Positions 5,787-13,475 of a stretch of DNA of 64,000 nucleotides are shown here, piece after piece. The notes below the pieces were generated by a model, which was not told the DNA's origin, made no database searches, and worked only from the letters and a program-made list of their open reading frames with translations. The DNA comes from Bacteroidaceae bacterium. Its GTDB lineage: Bacteria > Bacteroidota > Bacteroidia > Bacteroidales > Bacteroidaceae. The DNA is taken from positions 1-64,000 of the forward strand of contig JAFYYH010000011.1 of NCBI GenBank assembly GCA_017557635.1. The letters run 5' to 3'. A program made the translations under genes and the position numbers. Within the stretch, counting starts at the first letter, position 1; every line of letters begins with the position of its first letter.

Positions 5787-7241
5787 ACGCGAACGCGTTA
5801 GCGTGAGCGTGTGGTCGATAGTGGAGGGGAGTTCCTCCGGGTAATGTGTAACTATGATAAGGGTCTTTTGCGGATTGTCGCAGAAGGCCTTTATTATTTG
5901 CATTACCAGGGTGCGGCGACGGCGGTCCAGTCCGTGGAGCGGTTCGTCAAGGATGAGTAGGGAAGGGTTCTTTACGAATGCGCGGGCCAGCAGGATCATT
6001 CTCTGCTCTCCGCTGGAGAGTTCCAGGAAATCGCGTTTCTCCAGATCAGTTATTCCGAATATGTTCATCCAGACGCGGCAGCGGTCGCGTTCATCGGCAG
6101 TAATTTTTTTATACAAACCGATGGTATCGTGAAGTCCCGATGCCACTATGTCGATGGCCGGATAACGACGGCAGTAGGAGCGGTGCATCTCGGGCGAAAC
6201 GTAGCCGATGTGCTTTTTTATCTCCCAGATGCTCTCGCCGGTACCGCGCGGACGGCCGAACAGGGCTATGTCACAGGCGTATGATTGCGGATTATCGGCA
6301 TAGACCATGCTCAGAAGGGCCGATTTGCCGCTTCCGTTGGGTCCCAGGAGTGCCCAGTGCTCACCTTTGCGCACTGTCCAGTCCAGTTCATTCAGGATTC
6401 GGCGGTTCTCGTATTGAAGGATAACCTTGTTGCAGCGAACTATCTCCTCAGAGTCCATGCCGTTCTCCGGCAGATTGTGCATCAGATCCACAAGATTCTG
6501 CGGCAGAAGATGCTCTGGAAGGGATTCTTCGGGCTCTGCCATATAGTCCTGGACGGGCATTACGGTGCTGCATCGGCGGTCATGAACCTCTACGACATGG
6601 GTAATGAATGAGGGAATGTCCTCACGGCGTGAAACCACAAGGATAATCTGCATCTTCCACTCCGTAACCAGGTTCTCAAGCAGGCGGCAGAGCATATCGC
6701 GGGTCTGGGCATCGAGGCCTATGAAGGGGCTGTCAATGATCACCATGCGGGGGCGTACGGCCAGCGAACGTGCCAGCTGATACTTGCGCATTTCGCCGCT
6801 GGAGAGTGTCACAAGCTGCTTGTCCCAGATAAACGGTATGTCAAACAGCGTAAACAGACGCTCCTTCCAGACGGGATCCTTTATGTCCGGGAAAGCATCG
6901 CGTACTATGGCCGATTCACCCATCTCGGTCATATTCCAGCGCTGCTGGTAGAAATAGGTGCTGTCGGCGCTTCCGTAACTGTCGCGGAAGGTGATGTTGC
7001 GGATATCGGCCCCGCAGATGCCGCTGCCGTATTCCACCTCGCGGTTGTCGAGTAGGGGATACTGGCGGAGCAAAGTGTTCACCAGAAGGGTCTTACCGCT
7101 GCCGTTGGGGCCAACAATGGCTGTCTGCCAGCCCTCACGAATGCAAAGGTTTATGGGTGATGCCAGTCTGTATCTGGTATCGCAGGCCACGCCTTCCTGA
7201 ATCCTGATGGTAAAATCGCCGGTTTCCACTTTATTGCTCAT
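5784..7241 (-). CDS. Soluble tandem ABC ATPase, ModF/PhrA-like
   Basis: A 485-aa protein of two ABC nucleotide-binding domains with no membrane segment, like ModF/PhrA (COG1119). NBD1 has Walker A VGPNGSGKTLL and signature LSSGEMRKYQLA, but its Walker B reads MVIIDSPFIGLD, with Ser where the catalytic Glu should be, and the H-loop region reads VVSRRED without the usual His. NBD2 looks intact: Walker A LGPNGSGKSALL, signature LSSGEQRMILLA, Walker B LLILDEPLHGLD and H-loop VTHYPEELP. NBD1 should therefore bind but barely hydrolyse ATP. It is convergent with the XRE gene and divergent from the RsmI-like gene. The cellular role of this family is poorly known; I cannot assign a substrate. Confidence 0.82.
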   Translation of the reverse strand: MSNKVETGDFTIRIQEGVACDTRYRLASPINLCIREGWQTAIVGPNGSGKTLLVNTLLRQYPLLDNREVEYGSGICGADIRNITFRDSYGSADSTYFYQQRWNMTEMGESAIVRDAFPDIKDPVWKERLFTLFDIPFIWDKQLVTLSSGEMRKYQLARSLAVRPRMVIIDSPFIGLDAQTRDMLCRLLENLVTEWKMQIILVVSRREDIPSFITHVVEVHDRRCSTVMPVQDYMAEPEESLPEHLLPQNLVDLMHNLPENGMDSEEIVRCNKVILQYENRRILNELDWTVRKGEHWALLGPNGSGKSALLSMVYADNPQSYACDIALFGRPRGTGESIWEIKKHIGYVSPEMHRSYCRRYPAIDIVASGLHDTIGLYKKITADERDRCRVWMNIFGITDLEKRDFLELSSGEQRMILLARAFVKNPSLLILDEPLHGLDRRRRTLVMQIIKAFCDNPQKTLIIVTHYPEELPSTIDHTLTLTRSR

Positions 7242-7269
7242 ATGACTGCAAAGTTAGTGTAAAATGCAC

Positions 7270-7277
7270 TACCTTCG
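7270..7277 (+). promoter_or_regulatory. Candidate -7 box, RsmI-like gene (TACCTTCG)
   Basis: TACCTTCG lies 4 bases before the ATG at 7282. The spacing predicts transcription starting at or next to the A of ATG, that is a leaderless mRNA, and rules out the upstream ATG at 7264 as the usual start. Confidence 0.55.
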
Positions 7278-7281
7278 TGCC

Positions 7282-7986
7282 ATGATTCCCGCTTTATATC
7301 TTATTCCGAACCTTTTGGGTGATACTCCGGTGGAGCAGGTGCTGCCAGCGTACAATCACGAAATAATCATGGGCATACGCCATTTCATAGTGGAGGATGT
7401 CCGCACTGCACGCCGTTTCCTCAAACTCGTAGACCGCACCATCGACATCGACCAGCTCACGTTCTACACGCTCAACAAGCATACCAACCCCGAAGAGGTG
7501 TCAAGCATGCTAAAACCCCTTGAGGAAGGCAACCCAATGGGAGTCATCTCCGAAGCCGGCTGCCCCGCCGTAGCCGATCCCGGAGCCGATGTAGTTGCAA
7601 TCGCTCAGCGCAAAGGTCTGCAGGTAGTACCCCTGGTAGGCCCCTCCAGCATAATCCTGGCAGTAATGGGCTCCGGCTTCAACGGCCAAAGCTTCGCCTT
7701 CAACGGCTACCTCCCCATAGAGCCCGAAGAAAGAATCAAAACCCTAAAGAAACTAGAGCAGCGCGCCTACACCGAAAACCAGACTCAACTCTTCATCGAG
7801 ACCCCATACCGCAATTCCAAGATGATGGCCGACATCCTAAAAGCCTGCCGACCCCAAACTCACTTATGCATAGCCGCCGGCCTCACAACCAAAGAAGAGT
7901 ACATCAAAACCCGCACCGTAAAAGACTGGAACGGTAAACTTCCATCACTTGAAAAGATACCCTGTATCTTTCTGATTTACAAGTGA
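7282..7986 (+). CDS. SAM-dependent methyltransferase, tetrapyrrole methylase fold (RsmI-like)
   Basis: A 234-aa member of the tetrapyrrole (corrin/porphyrin) methylase superfamily, closest in style to RsmI (16S rRNA C1402 2'-O-methyltransferase). It is the shorter Bacteroidetes paralogue beginning MIPALYLIPNLLGDTP. Motifs seen are IRHFIVEDVRTARRFLK, GVISEAGCPAVADPGADVVA (the RsmI-like SAM loop), VPLVGPSSIILAVMGSGFNG and LFIETPYRNSKMMADIL. I use the ATG at 7282 rather than 7264 because a -7 box lies between them and the family starts at this Met. The exact substrate is not certain. A palindromic intergenic region follows. Confidence 0.8.
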   Translation: MIPALYLIPNLLGDTPVEQVLPAYNHEIIMGIRHFIVEDVRTARRFLKLVDRTIDIDQLTFYTLNKHTNPEEVSSMLKPLEEGNPMGVISEAGCPAVADPGADVVAIAQRKGLQVVPLVGPSSIILAVMGSGFNGQSFAFNGYLPIEPEERIKTLKKLEQRAYTENQTQLFIETPYRNSKMMADILKACRPQTHLCIAAGLTTKEEYIKTRTVKDWNGKLPSLEKIPCIFLIYK

Positions 7987-8027
7987 TTATTAAAGGCTTC
8001 CTTTAGCGAAAATTACCCTAGGTGAGC

Positions 8028-8213
8028 AGAACTTTTTGGGGTATCGGTATCAGAAACCATGGCCGCCCGTGGCCTTGTGAGCGGGAGGGGCCCGTGCCTA
8101 AGAAGATGCTCTGGAAGGTAGGAGTTTACTCATGCCTTCCAGAGCGTCTTATTAGGGATGGGAGGGATAGCGCGAAGCGCGTAGTTTCAGATACTGATAC
8201 CCCAAAAAGTTCT
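8028..8213. repeat. 186-bp palindromic element with nested inverted repeats
   Basis: Outer arms 8028-8057 and 8184-8213 (30 bases each) match with two differences. Inner arms 8103-8118 and 8135-8150 (16 bases each) match with one difference. The layout and length mirror the 188-base element at 4228-4415, but the sequence is different. Either a MITE-like element or a long structured 3' region. Confidence 0.75.
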
Positions 8214-8283
8214 CCCCGACAAAAGAAACGAGCCAAAGAGCGCTCGGCCCAAAGGGACGCTTTCACAAAGCGAAGCGACTGAA

Positions 8284-8331
8284 AGAACCGTCCCCAGTGT
8301 CACCAAAAGTAGCCAAAGAGAACCGTCCCCA
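8284..8331. repeat. Direct pair of AGAACCGTCCCCA repeats (degenerate REP-like)
   Basis: Copies at 8284-8296 and 8319-8331, 35 bases apart, the first followed by GTGTCA. They share the core of the palindromes at 5713-5786 and 42639-42760, but here both copies point the same way. They end 5 bases before the stop codon of the minus-strand dipeptidyl peptidase gene. Confidence 0.65.
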
Positions 8332-8336
8332 ATGGA

Positions 8337-10535
8337 TCAGAGATTCTCGTCAAAGAAGCGGAGGATGCGGGTAAAGAGGTGCTTGCGGTGGGCGGTGCCG
8401 GTGATGCTGTGCTCTTTGCCGGGATAGACCTGCATGTCGAAATCGACGCCGGCGTTGATCAGCGCCTCTACGTAGGAGGTGGTGTTGCTGAAGAAGACGT
8501 TGTCGTCATCCAGGCCGTGAACTATCAGGAGTTTGCCGTGGAGGCGGTTGATGCGATCTATGGCTGAAGCTTCGTGGTAGCCGTCAGCATTCTCTTTGGG
8601 CTGCTGCATGAAGCGCTCGGTATAGGGAGCGTCATAGTAGCGCCAATCGGTCACAGGTGCAACCGCTACGCCGCATTTGAATACGGGAGTACCTTCACTC
8701 ATAGACATGAGGGTGGTGTAGCCGCCATAACTCCAGCCCCAGATAGCGATGCGGTCGGCATCGAACTCCGGAAGAGAGCCCAGATATTTGGCTGCAGCAA
8801 CCTGATCCTGACTTTCCAGAACACCCAGACGCTTATATGTCTGCTTCTTGAAGTCGGCTCCGCGGTGTCCTGTACCTCGGCCGTCAACAACTGCTACGGC
8901 ATAGCCTTTCTGGGTTAAGAGAGCCTCCAGACCGCCGCCGGGATAGAATCCGACTGACCATTCGTTAAGTGCCTCATTCGAACCCGGGCCGCTGTACTGA
9001 TAGAGAATGACAGGGCAGGGGGCCGATTCGCTCGCTGTGGCGGGCTTGACCATCCATCCGTAGAGGGTGGTGCCGTCAACTGTCTCGAATGAGAACCTCT
9101 CCTTCTTGGGGAATCCGTATTCAAGTACCGCGGTAGCTACTTCCTGGTTCTCCTCGATGGTGCGTATGGTCTTGCCGGCATCGGAAATGACGGTGATGCG
9201 GGCGGGGGTGGACATATCGGACCATAAGTTGATGAAGTACTTGTAATTGGCGCTGAAACGGGCGTGGCTGGTTCCCTCCTTGGGGGTCAGGATTGTTTTC
9301 TTGCCTTTGCTGTCAACCTTCCATACAGCGCAGTCATAGATGCCTGACTCGTTACTCTCGTAGTATGCAGTGCCGCTCTTGGCATCATATCCGTGGAGTG
9401 CAAATACGTCGAAATCACCGCTTGTGAGCTGGCGCTTGAGCTGACCTTTGAGATCGTACAGATAGAGGTGACGGTGTCCGTCGCGCTCGCTCTGCATGAT
9501 GAAGCGGTCGCCGAAGAAACGGGTCTGCATATATGCGAACTCGTCAATGTAACGCTCATCCTGTTCACGGAGAATAAGGGTGCAGAGGGTGGAGCGGGGA
9601 TTGGCCGAGTATATCTCAAGCTTGTTCTGGCTGCGGTTCAGCGTGAATATGAACAGGTCGTTGTCATCATTCTCGACGAATCTGATACGCGGAATGTAAC
9701 TGGTGCTGTCAAGCTTGAGGTCCATGTCGCGTATTACTGAACTCTTTATGTCGAATGAGTGGACCGATACCTTCGAGTTGGCGCTGCCTGCGGTCGGGTA
9801 CTGCTGGGGCTTGTACGATACAAGATCCTGCGAATATGCGTTGCGGTCAGGTCTGGTGGTGAAGAAGGGGAGTTGGTAGCTGCCTACGTTTGACTCGTCA
9901 AAGCGTATCCAGGCCAGCATGCGGCTGTCGGCGCTGAACTCGTATGCGCGGGTGAGTCCGAACTCCTCCTCATACGCCCAGTCAGGTATACCGTTACGTA
10001 CCTTTCCGGCCTCTCCGTCCTTGGTTACCTGTACTTCAGCATTATTGAATAACAGCTTGACTATAAATATGTTATTGTCGCGCACAAATGCTATGTTATG
10101 ACCATCGGGCGAGAACTGGGGAACTTGTACGGGTCCGCCTGTGGTGAGGGGGTCGATCTTGTTGTTACGGATGGTGAAGATGTAATAATCAGCCGTGTAT
10201 GAACGGCGGAAAATCTTGTTCACGTTCTGCTCGAGCAGGATTATGTCCTCGGTAGGTGAGAGTATGAAACGTCCCAGGGAGGGGAGTCTTTCTCCGCGTG
10301 CGGTGCGGAGGTTGAGTACTGTGTCTGTTACGGCACCGGTCTTGAATGAATACTTCAGGATGCAGTCATCCTGTGCCTGCAGGAAGTGTTCGCCGTCGGC
10401 CATCGGGGTGAAACTTCCTAAACCGTTTCCGTAAAATTTACCTGATATGACGTCGTCAAGAGTGATTTTCTTGTTCTGGGCATTCAGGGAGAGAACTGTA
10501 AGCAATGCAACAGCCAAAATGGTTAGTTTCTTCAT
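8337..10535 (-). CDS. Dipeptidyl peptidase IV, S9 family serine protease
   Basis: Exported prolyl-specific exopeptidase that removes X-Pro or X-Ala dipeptides from peptide N-termini. It is 732 aa with a clear signal peptide (MKKLTILAVALLTVLSLNAQ). The N-terminal beta-propeller (about 40-480) carries the substrate amino-terminus clamp in DWAYEEEFGLT. The C-terminal alpha/beta hydrolase domain has the nucleophile in WGWSYGGYTT (Ser602), Asp677 in HGLDDDNVF and His709 in GKEHSI. Length and motifs fit Bacteroidetes DPP-IV enzymes, which act in the periplasm. It is last in the minus-strand run after the YciO-family gene (55-base gap), ending at REP-like repeats. It probably serves growth on peptides. 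Confidence 0.93.
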   Translation of the reverse strand: MKKLTILAVALLTVLSLNAQNKKITLDDVISGKFYGNGLGSFTPMADGEHFLQAQDDCILKYSFKTGAVTDTVLNLRTARGERLPSLGRFILSPTEDIILLEQNVNKIFRRSYTADYYIFTIRNNKIDPLTTGGPVQVPQFSPDGHNIAFVRDNNIFIVKLLFNNAEVQVTKDGEAGKVRNGIPDWAYEEEFGLTRAYEFSADSRMLAWIRFDESNVGSYQLPFFTTRPDRNAYSQDLVSYKPQQYPTAGSANSKVSVHSFDIKSSVIRDMDLKLDSTSYIPRIRFVENDDNDLFIFTLNRSQNKLEIYSANPRSTLCTLILREQDERYIDEFAYMQTRFFGDRFIMQSERDGHRHLYLYDLKGQLKRQLTSGDFDVFALHGYDAKSGTAYYESNESGIYDCAVWKVDSKGKKTILTPKEGTSHARFSANYKYFINLWSDMSTPARITVISDAGKTIRTIEENQEVATAVLEYGFPKKERFSFETVDGTTLYGWMVKPATASESAPCPVILYQYSGPGSNEALNEWSVGFYPGGGLEALLTQKGYAVAVVDGRGTGHRGADFKKQTYKRLGVLESQDQVAAAKYLGSLPEFDADRIAIWGWSYGGYTTLMSMSEGTPVFKCGVAVAPVTDWRYYDAPYTERFMQQPKENADGYHEASAIDRINRLHGKLLIVHGLDDDNVFFSNTTSYVEALINAGVDFDMQVYPGKEHSITGTAHRKHLFTRILRFFDENL

Positions 10536-10590
10536 AACAATACAAGGGTTTATATATCTATATATATCAGATTATGCTTTTTGTTAGATG

Positions 10591-11202
10591 TCAGTCGTCA
10601 AGAATTCCTTTGCCCTGACGTATTATTTCAGGCTCGCCATCCACGCAGTAGACCACCGTAGAGTACTCGAACCCTCCGGCACCGCCGTTGATGATCAGAT
10701 CAACGTCATCGCCCAGACGCTCGTCAATAAGCTCGGGATCAGTAAGATAGCCTATGTCATCGGACTCATCGTAGGGGACGGTGGTGGAGAGCAGGGGAGC
10801 GCCCAGCTGGCGGCAGATCTCACGTGTAATCTCGTTGTCGGGAACACGTATTCCAACCTCCTTGCGGTTGCTGAAAATCTTGGGAAGACGGCTGCCTGCG
10901 CGCAGAACGAAGGTGAACGGGCCGGGCAGGTTGCGTTTCATTGTCTTGAACGTGGCGTTGTCTATCTGGACGTACTGACTGATGTCGCTCAGGTCATAGC
11001 ACACAATTGAGAAACGGTGTTTCTGCGGGTTGAGTCCCTTGATGCGGCATATACGCTCAATGGGACGCTCCTTGAGTGCGTGGCATCCTATGGCGTAGGC
11101 GGTATCGGTTGGGAATATGATCACTCCGCCGCCGTTCAGTACATCCAGAATGCGGTCCAGGTCTCGCTGGCTCGGGTTCTTTTCGTAAAGTCTTATCAGC
11201 AT
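10591..11202 (-). CDS. Sua5/YciO/YrdC family protein, YciO branch
   Basis: A 203-aa YrdC-domain protein. It opens with [20 protein letters not shown], then [62 protein letters not shown] and [11 protein letters not shown]. The [13 protein letters not shown] region and general pattern resemble E. coli YciO more than TsaC/YrdC, whose KxRP and KP motif is absent. Many genomes label this family L-threonylcarbamoyladenylate synthase; whether it makes TC-AMP for t6A37 in vivo is uncertain. Its start overlaps the end of miaA by 7 bases, so the two are coupled, which fits a role in tRNA modification. Confidence 0.85.
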   Translation of the reverse strand: MLIRLYEKNPSQRDLDRILDVLNGGGVIIFPTDTAYAIGCHALKERPIERICRIKGLNPQKHRFSIVCYDLSDISQYVQIDNATFKTMKRNLPGPFTFVLRAGSRLPKIFSNRKEVGIRVPDNEITREICRQLGAPLLSTTVPYDESDDIGYLTDPELIDERLGDDVDLIINGGAGGFEYSTVVYCVDGEPEIIRQGKGILDD

Positions 11203-12116
11203 ATGCTATCCTTTATATAACGGGTTATACCCTCAATATCATCGGGGTGGAACCAGCGTGTGTTTTCGTCACGCTTGAACCACGTCATCTGTTTGCGTGA
11301 ATATATACGCGAATTCTGCTTGATCTTCTCAATGGCAAACTCCAGCGTCCAGGGCTTGCCTTCGGGGGTCAGGGCGCCGTCCATCCAGCTGAAAAGCTCC
11401 TTCATGCCCACCGTGTTGAGTGAGTTGAGCCCGCGTTTGGGATACATCCGGCGTGCCTCGTCAATCAGACCCTCCTCAACCATCTTGTCTACGCGACGGT
11501 TGATGCGTTCATAGAGTTCCTCGCGGGGACGGGTTAGGCCGATGCGCACGATCTTGAACGGACGCTCGGCTCTCTGTCCTTTGCGCAGGTCGGAGTAGGG
11601 GTGACCGGTCATATAGCAGACCTCAAGAGCGTGCAGAACACGCTTGGGATTCTTTCTGTCCACCTGTTTATAGTACTCCGGATCCAGCAGTTTGAGCTCC
11701 TGTACGAGTTTCTCCAATCCTTCAGTCTCATAGCGCTCCAAAAGGGGCAGGCGGATATCGTCCGGAATGGTTGGAATCTGGTCTATACCATAGCACAGGG
11801 CATCTATGTACATCATTGAGCCGCCTGTAACCAGTAAAACGTCATGGTTTGCGAATAGTCTATCCGCGAGCGCCATGACATCCTCTTCGTATTTAGCGGC
11901 ACTGTAGTAGTCATCCAGACTGAGGTTTCCTACCAGGTAATGTTCGGCACGTGCCCTTTCAGCGGGTGTAGGGGCAGCCGTACATATGGGAATGTCGGCA
12001 TACATCTGCCTTGAATCGGCCGAGATTATGGGGGTATGAAACAAATCGGCGAGGGTCAGACATAATTCGGTCTTGCCCACGCCGGTTGGTCCTAGTATGA
12101 TGACTAACGTCTTCAC
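11196..12116 (-). CDS. miaA: tRNA dimethylallyltransferase
   Basis: Transfers a dimethylallyl group to N6 of A37 in UNN-decoding tRNAs (i6A37). 306 aa, normal for MiaA. The P-loop is at residues 9-16 ([12 protein letters not shown]), followed by the ISADSRQMY motif, [13 protein letters not shown], and [11 protein letters not shown]. The start codon is GTG (12114-12116), directly abutting the TGA of the upstream pRiA4b-like gene. The 3' end overlaps the YciO-family gene by 7 bases. Nothing in the key motifs is missing. Confidence 0.95.
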   Translation of the reverse strand: MKTLVIILGPTGVGKTELCLTLADLFHTPIISADSRQMYADIPICTAAPTPAERARAEHYLVGNLSLDDYYSAAKYEEDVMALADRLFANHDVLLVTGGSMMYIDALCYGIDQIPTIPDDIRLPLLERYETEGLEKLVQELKLLDPEYYKQVDRKNPKRVLHALEVCYMTGHPYSDLRKGQRAERPFKIVRIGLTRPREELYERINRRVDKMVEEGLIDEARRMYPKRGLNSLNTVGMKELFSWMDGALTPEGKPWTLEFAIEKIKQNSRIYSRKQMTWFKRDENTRWFHPDDIEGITRYIKDSIC

Positions 12117-12686
12117 TCAATAAAGGTCGTCTATGGAATCCAGGCTTACTGTGCCTCCTCCTTCGCCGCCTTCCATGCCGAATCCCTCCTCGTCAAGTTC
12201 ATCGGACTCGAATCCTTCGTCACCGTAGAAGTTCTCATCGACGTCGATGGTGGGGTTGGCCTTAGCCATCTCATCAAAGTCAATGGTCTGCTTGGGGGCG
12301 TTGCCCTGGCTTGCGGTGCAGACGGCTTCCTTAAGAGTCTTGCCTGTTATAATCTCCTTTAATTCAATGAAAAAGCAACGTTCTGTTAAAGGATCGAAGA
12401 TGTAGATCAGACGCTGCTTTTCGTCCTCAATCAACTCGTCGAGAGGGGTATCGGCCATAACGAAATTGTCCACCTCGGAGCTGGTGTTCATCTCCTCGCG
12501 GGTAATCTCCTCACGCTTCTCCCAGTTGTCCTCGCACATGAAGAATGAGGTCATCTGGTCATCGGGATATCCTACAGATTTCAGAATAGCATTGCTGAAA
12601 TCCAGGAATGACGCTGATGAATTGATCTGGATTTCACGATAGAAGTCATCGACCTCATCGGAAATGAAAATGAATCTGTAAACCAT
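12117..12686 (-). CDS. pRiA4b ORF-3-like protein
   Basis: A 189-aa acidic protein of the plasmid pRiA4b ORF-3 family (PF07929). The fold region includes YRFIFISDEVDDFYREIQI, FLDFSNAILKSVGYPDDQM, SFFMCEDNWEKREEI and RLIYIFDPLTERCFFIELK. The C-terminal 40 residues are very acidic and Gly-rich (DENFYGDEGFESDELDEEG). In other phyla this family is linked to mobile elements. In Bacteroidetes it is a stable chromosomal gene, here between lpxA and miaA with 0 to 12 bases of spacing, which argues for a resident function. The molecular role is unknown. Confidence 0.78.
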   Translation of the reverse strand: MVYRFIFISDEVDDFYREIQINSSASFLDFSNAILKSVGYPDDQMTSFFMCEDNWEKREEITREEMNTSSEVDNFVMADTPLDELIEDEKQRLIYIFDPLTERCFFIELKEIITGKTLKEAVCTASQGNAPKQTIDFDEMAKANPTIDVDENFYGDEGFESDELDEEGFGMEGGEGGGTVSLDSIDDLY

Positions 12687-12698
12687 ATTGTATTGCTT

Positions 12699-13472
12699 TT
12701 AGTCTCTGATTATTCCTCTTTCTGAACTCTCGATGAACCTGACGATGTACTGAACCTCGGGGGTGCCGTAGATGGGATCCTCCTTGATTGCAGCCAGGGC
12801 CTGGCTTACGTTCAGACCGTTCTGGTAAATGATGCGGTATGCGTTGTGGATGGCCTCGATGGTCTCATTGGTAAAGCCGCGGCGGCGCAGACCTACAATG
12901 TTCAGACCGGCGTAGATGACCGGATGACGGCCGCCGATTACGTAGGGCGGGATATCCTTGCTGCAGCCGGAACCGCCCTGGATCATAACATGACCGCCGA
13001 TGTGGCAGAACTGGTGTACCAGAACGCAGGCGCTCAGGATGGCAAAGTCATCAATCACAACCTCACCGGCTATCTTGGTACTGTTGCCAAGGATGCAGTT
13101 GCTGCCGATGACGCAGTCGTGGGCTACGTGCATGTTCTCCATCAGGAGGTTGTTGCTGCCCACTACGGTCTTGCCCTTGGAGGCTGTACCGCGGTTGATG
13201 GTAACGTTCTCGCGGATGCGGTTGTTGTCACCTATCTCAGCAGTGGTATCCTCACCGCGGAACTTGAGATCCTGCGGAATACCGCCGATGACTGCTCCCG
13301 GATGAATCTGGTTACCGTTGCCGATGCGTGAACCGTACATGATGTTCACGTGGGGCATGATAATGTTGTTGTCACCAATAACCACGTTCTTGTCAATGAA
13401 ACAGAACGGGCCGATTTCGACGTTCTCGCCTATCTGGGCCGAGGGGTCAACGTATGCTAACGGACTTATCAT
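12699..13472 (-). CDS. lpxA: Acyl-ACP--UDP-N-acetylglucosamine O-acyltransferase
   Basis: First enzyme of lipid A synthesis, adding a 3-hydroxyacyl chain to UDP-GlcNAc in the cytoplasm. 257 aa, the standard length. The hexapeptide left-handed beta-helix is visible from residue 1 (ISPLAYVDPSAQIGENVEIG) onward. It includes HVNIMYGSRIGNGNQIHPGA, the catalytic-His region MENMHVAHDCVIGSN and IGGRHPVIYAGLNIVGLRRRGF before the helical C-terminus. It lies 3 bases downstream of lpxC/fabZ and belongs to the lpxD-lpxC/fabZ-lpxA cluster. Confidence 0.95.
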   Translation of the reverse strand: MISPLAYVDPSAQIGENVEIGPFCFIDKNVVIGDNNIIMPHVNIMYGSRIGNGNQIHPGAVIGGIPQDLKFRGEDTTAEIGDNNRIRENVTINRGTASKGKTVVGSNNLLMENMHVAHDCVIGSNCILGNSTKIAGEVVIDDFAILSACVLVHQFCHIGGHVMIQGGSGCSKDIPPYVIGGRHPVIYAGLNIVGLRRRGFTNETIEAIHNAYRIIYQNGLNVSQALAAIKEDPIYGTPEVQYIVRFIESSERGIIRD

Positions 13473-13475
13473 CAG

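Larger units (their letters stand above)
7987..8336. other. Gene-free region with nested palindromes and GGGACGGTTC repeats
   Basis: 350 bases between the RsmI-like gene and the convergent dipeptidyl peptidase gene. It holds a long inverted repeat (8028-8213), a CGCTTT/AAAGCG hairpin near 8260-8275, two related CAAAAG..AGCCAAAGAG phrases (about 8220-8242 and 8304-8320) and two direct copies of AGAACCGTCCCCA (8284-8296, 8319-8331). The plus-strand reading frame 8022-8282 runs straight through the palindromes, has no family features, and is not called. Confidence 0.7.

Noticed and set aside
8022-8282. 86-codon plus-strand frame
   Set aside because: It crosses all arms of the nested palindromic element, is Arg/Lys-rich low complexity, and resembles no family.
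12117-12686. pRiA4b ORF-3 homology as sign of a mobile element
   Set aside because: The gene is tightly packed between lpxA and miaA, with normal composition and no terminal repeats or transposase.
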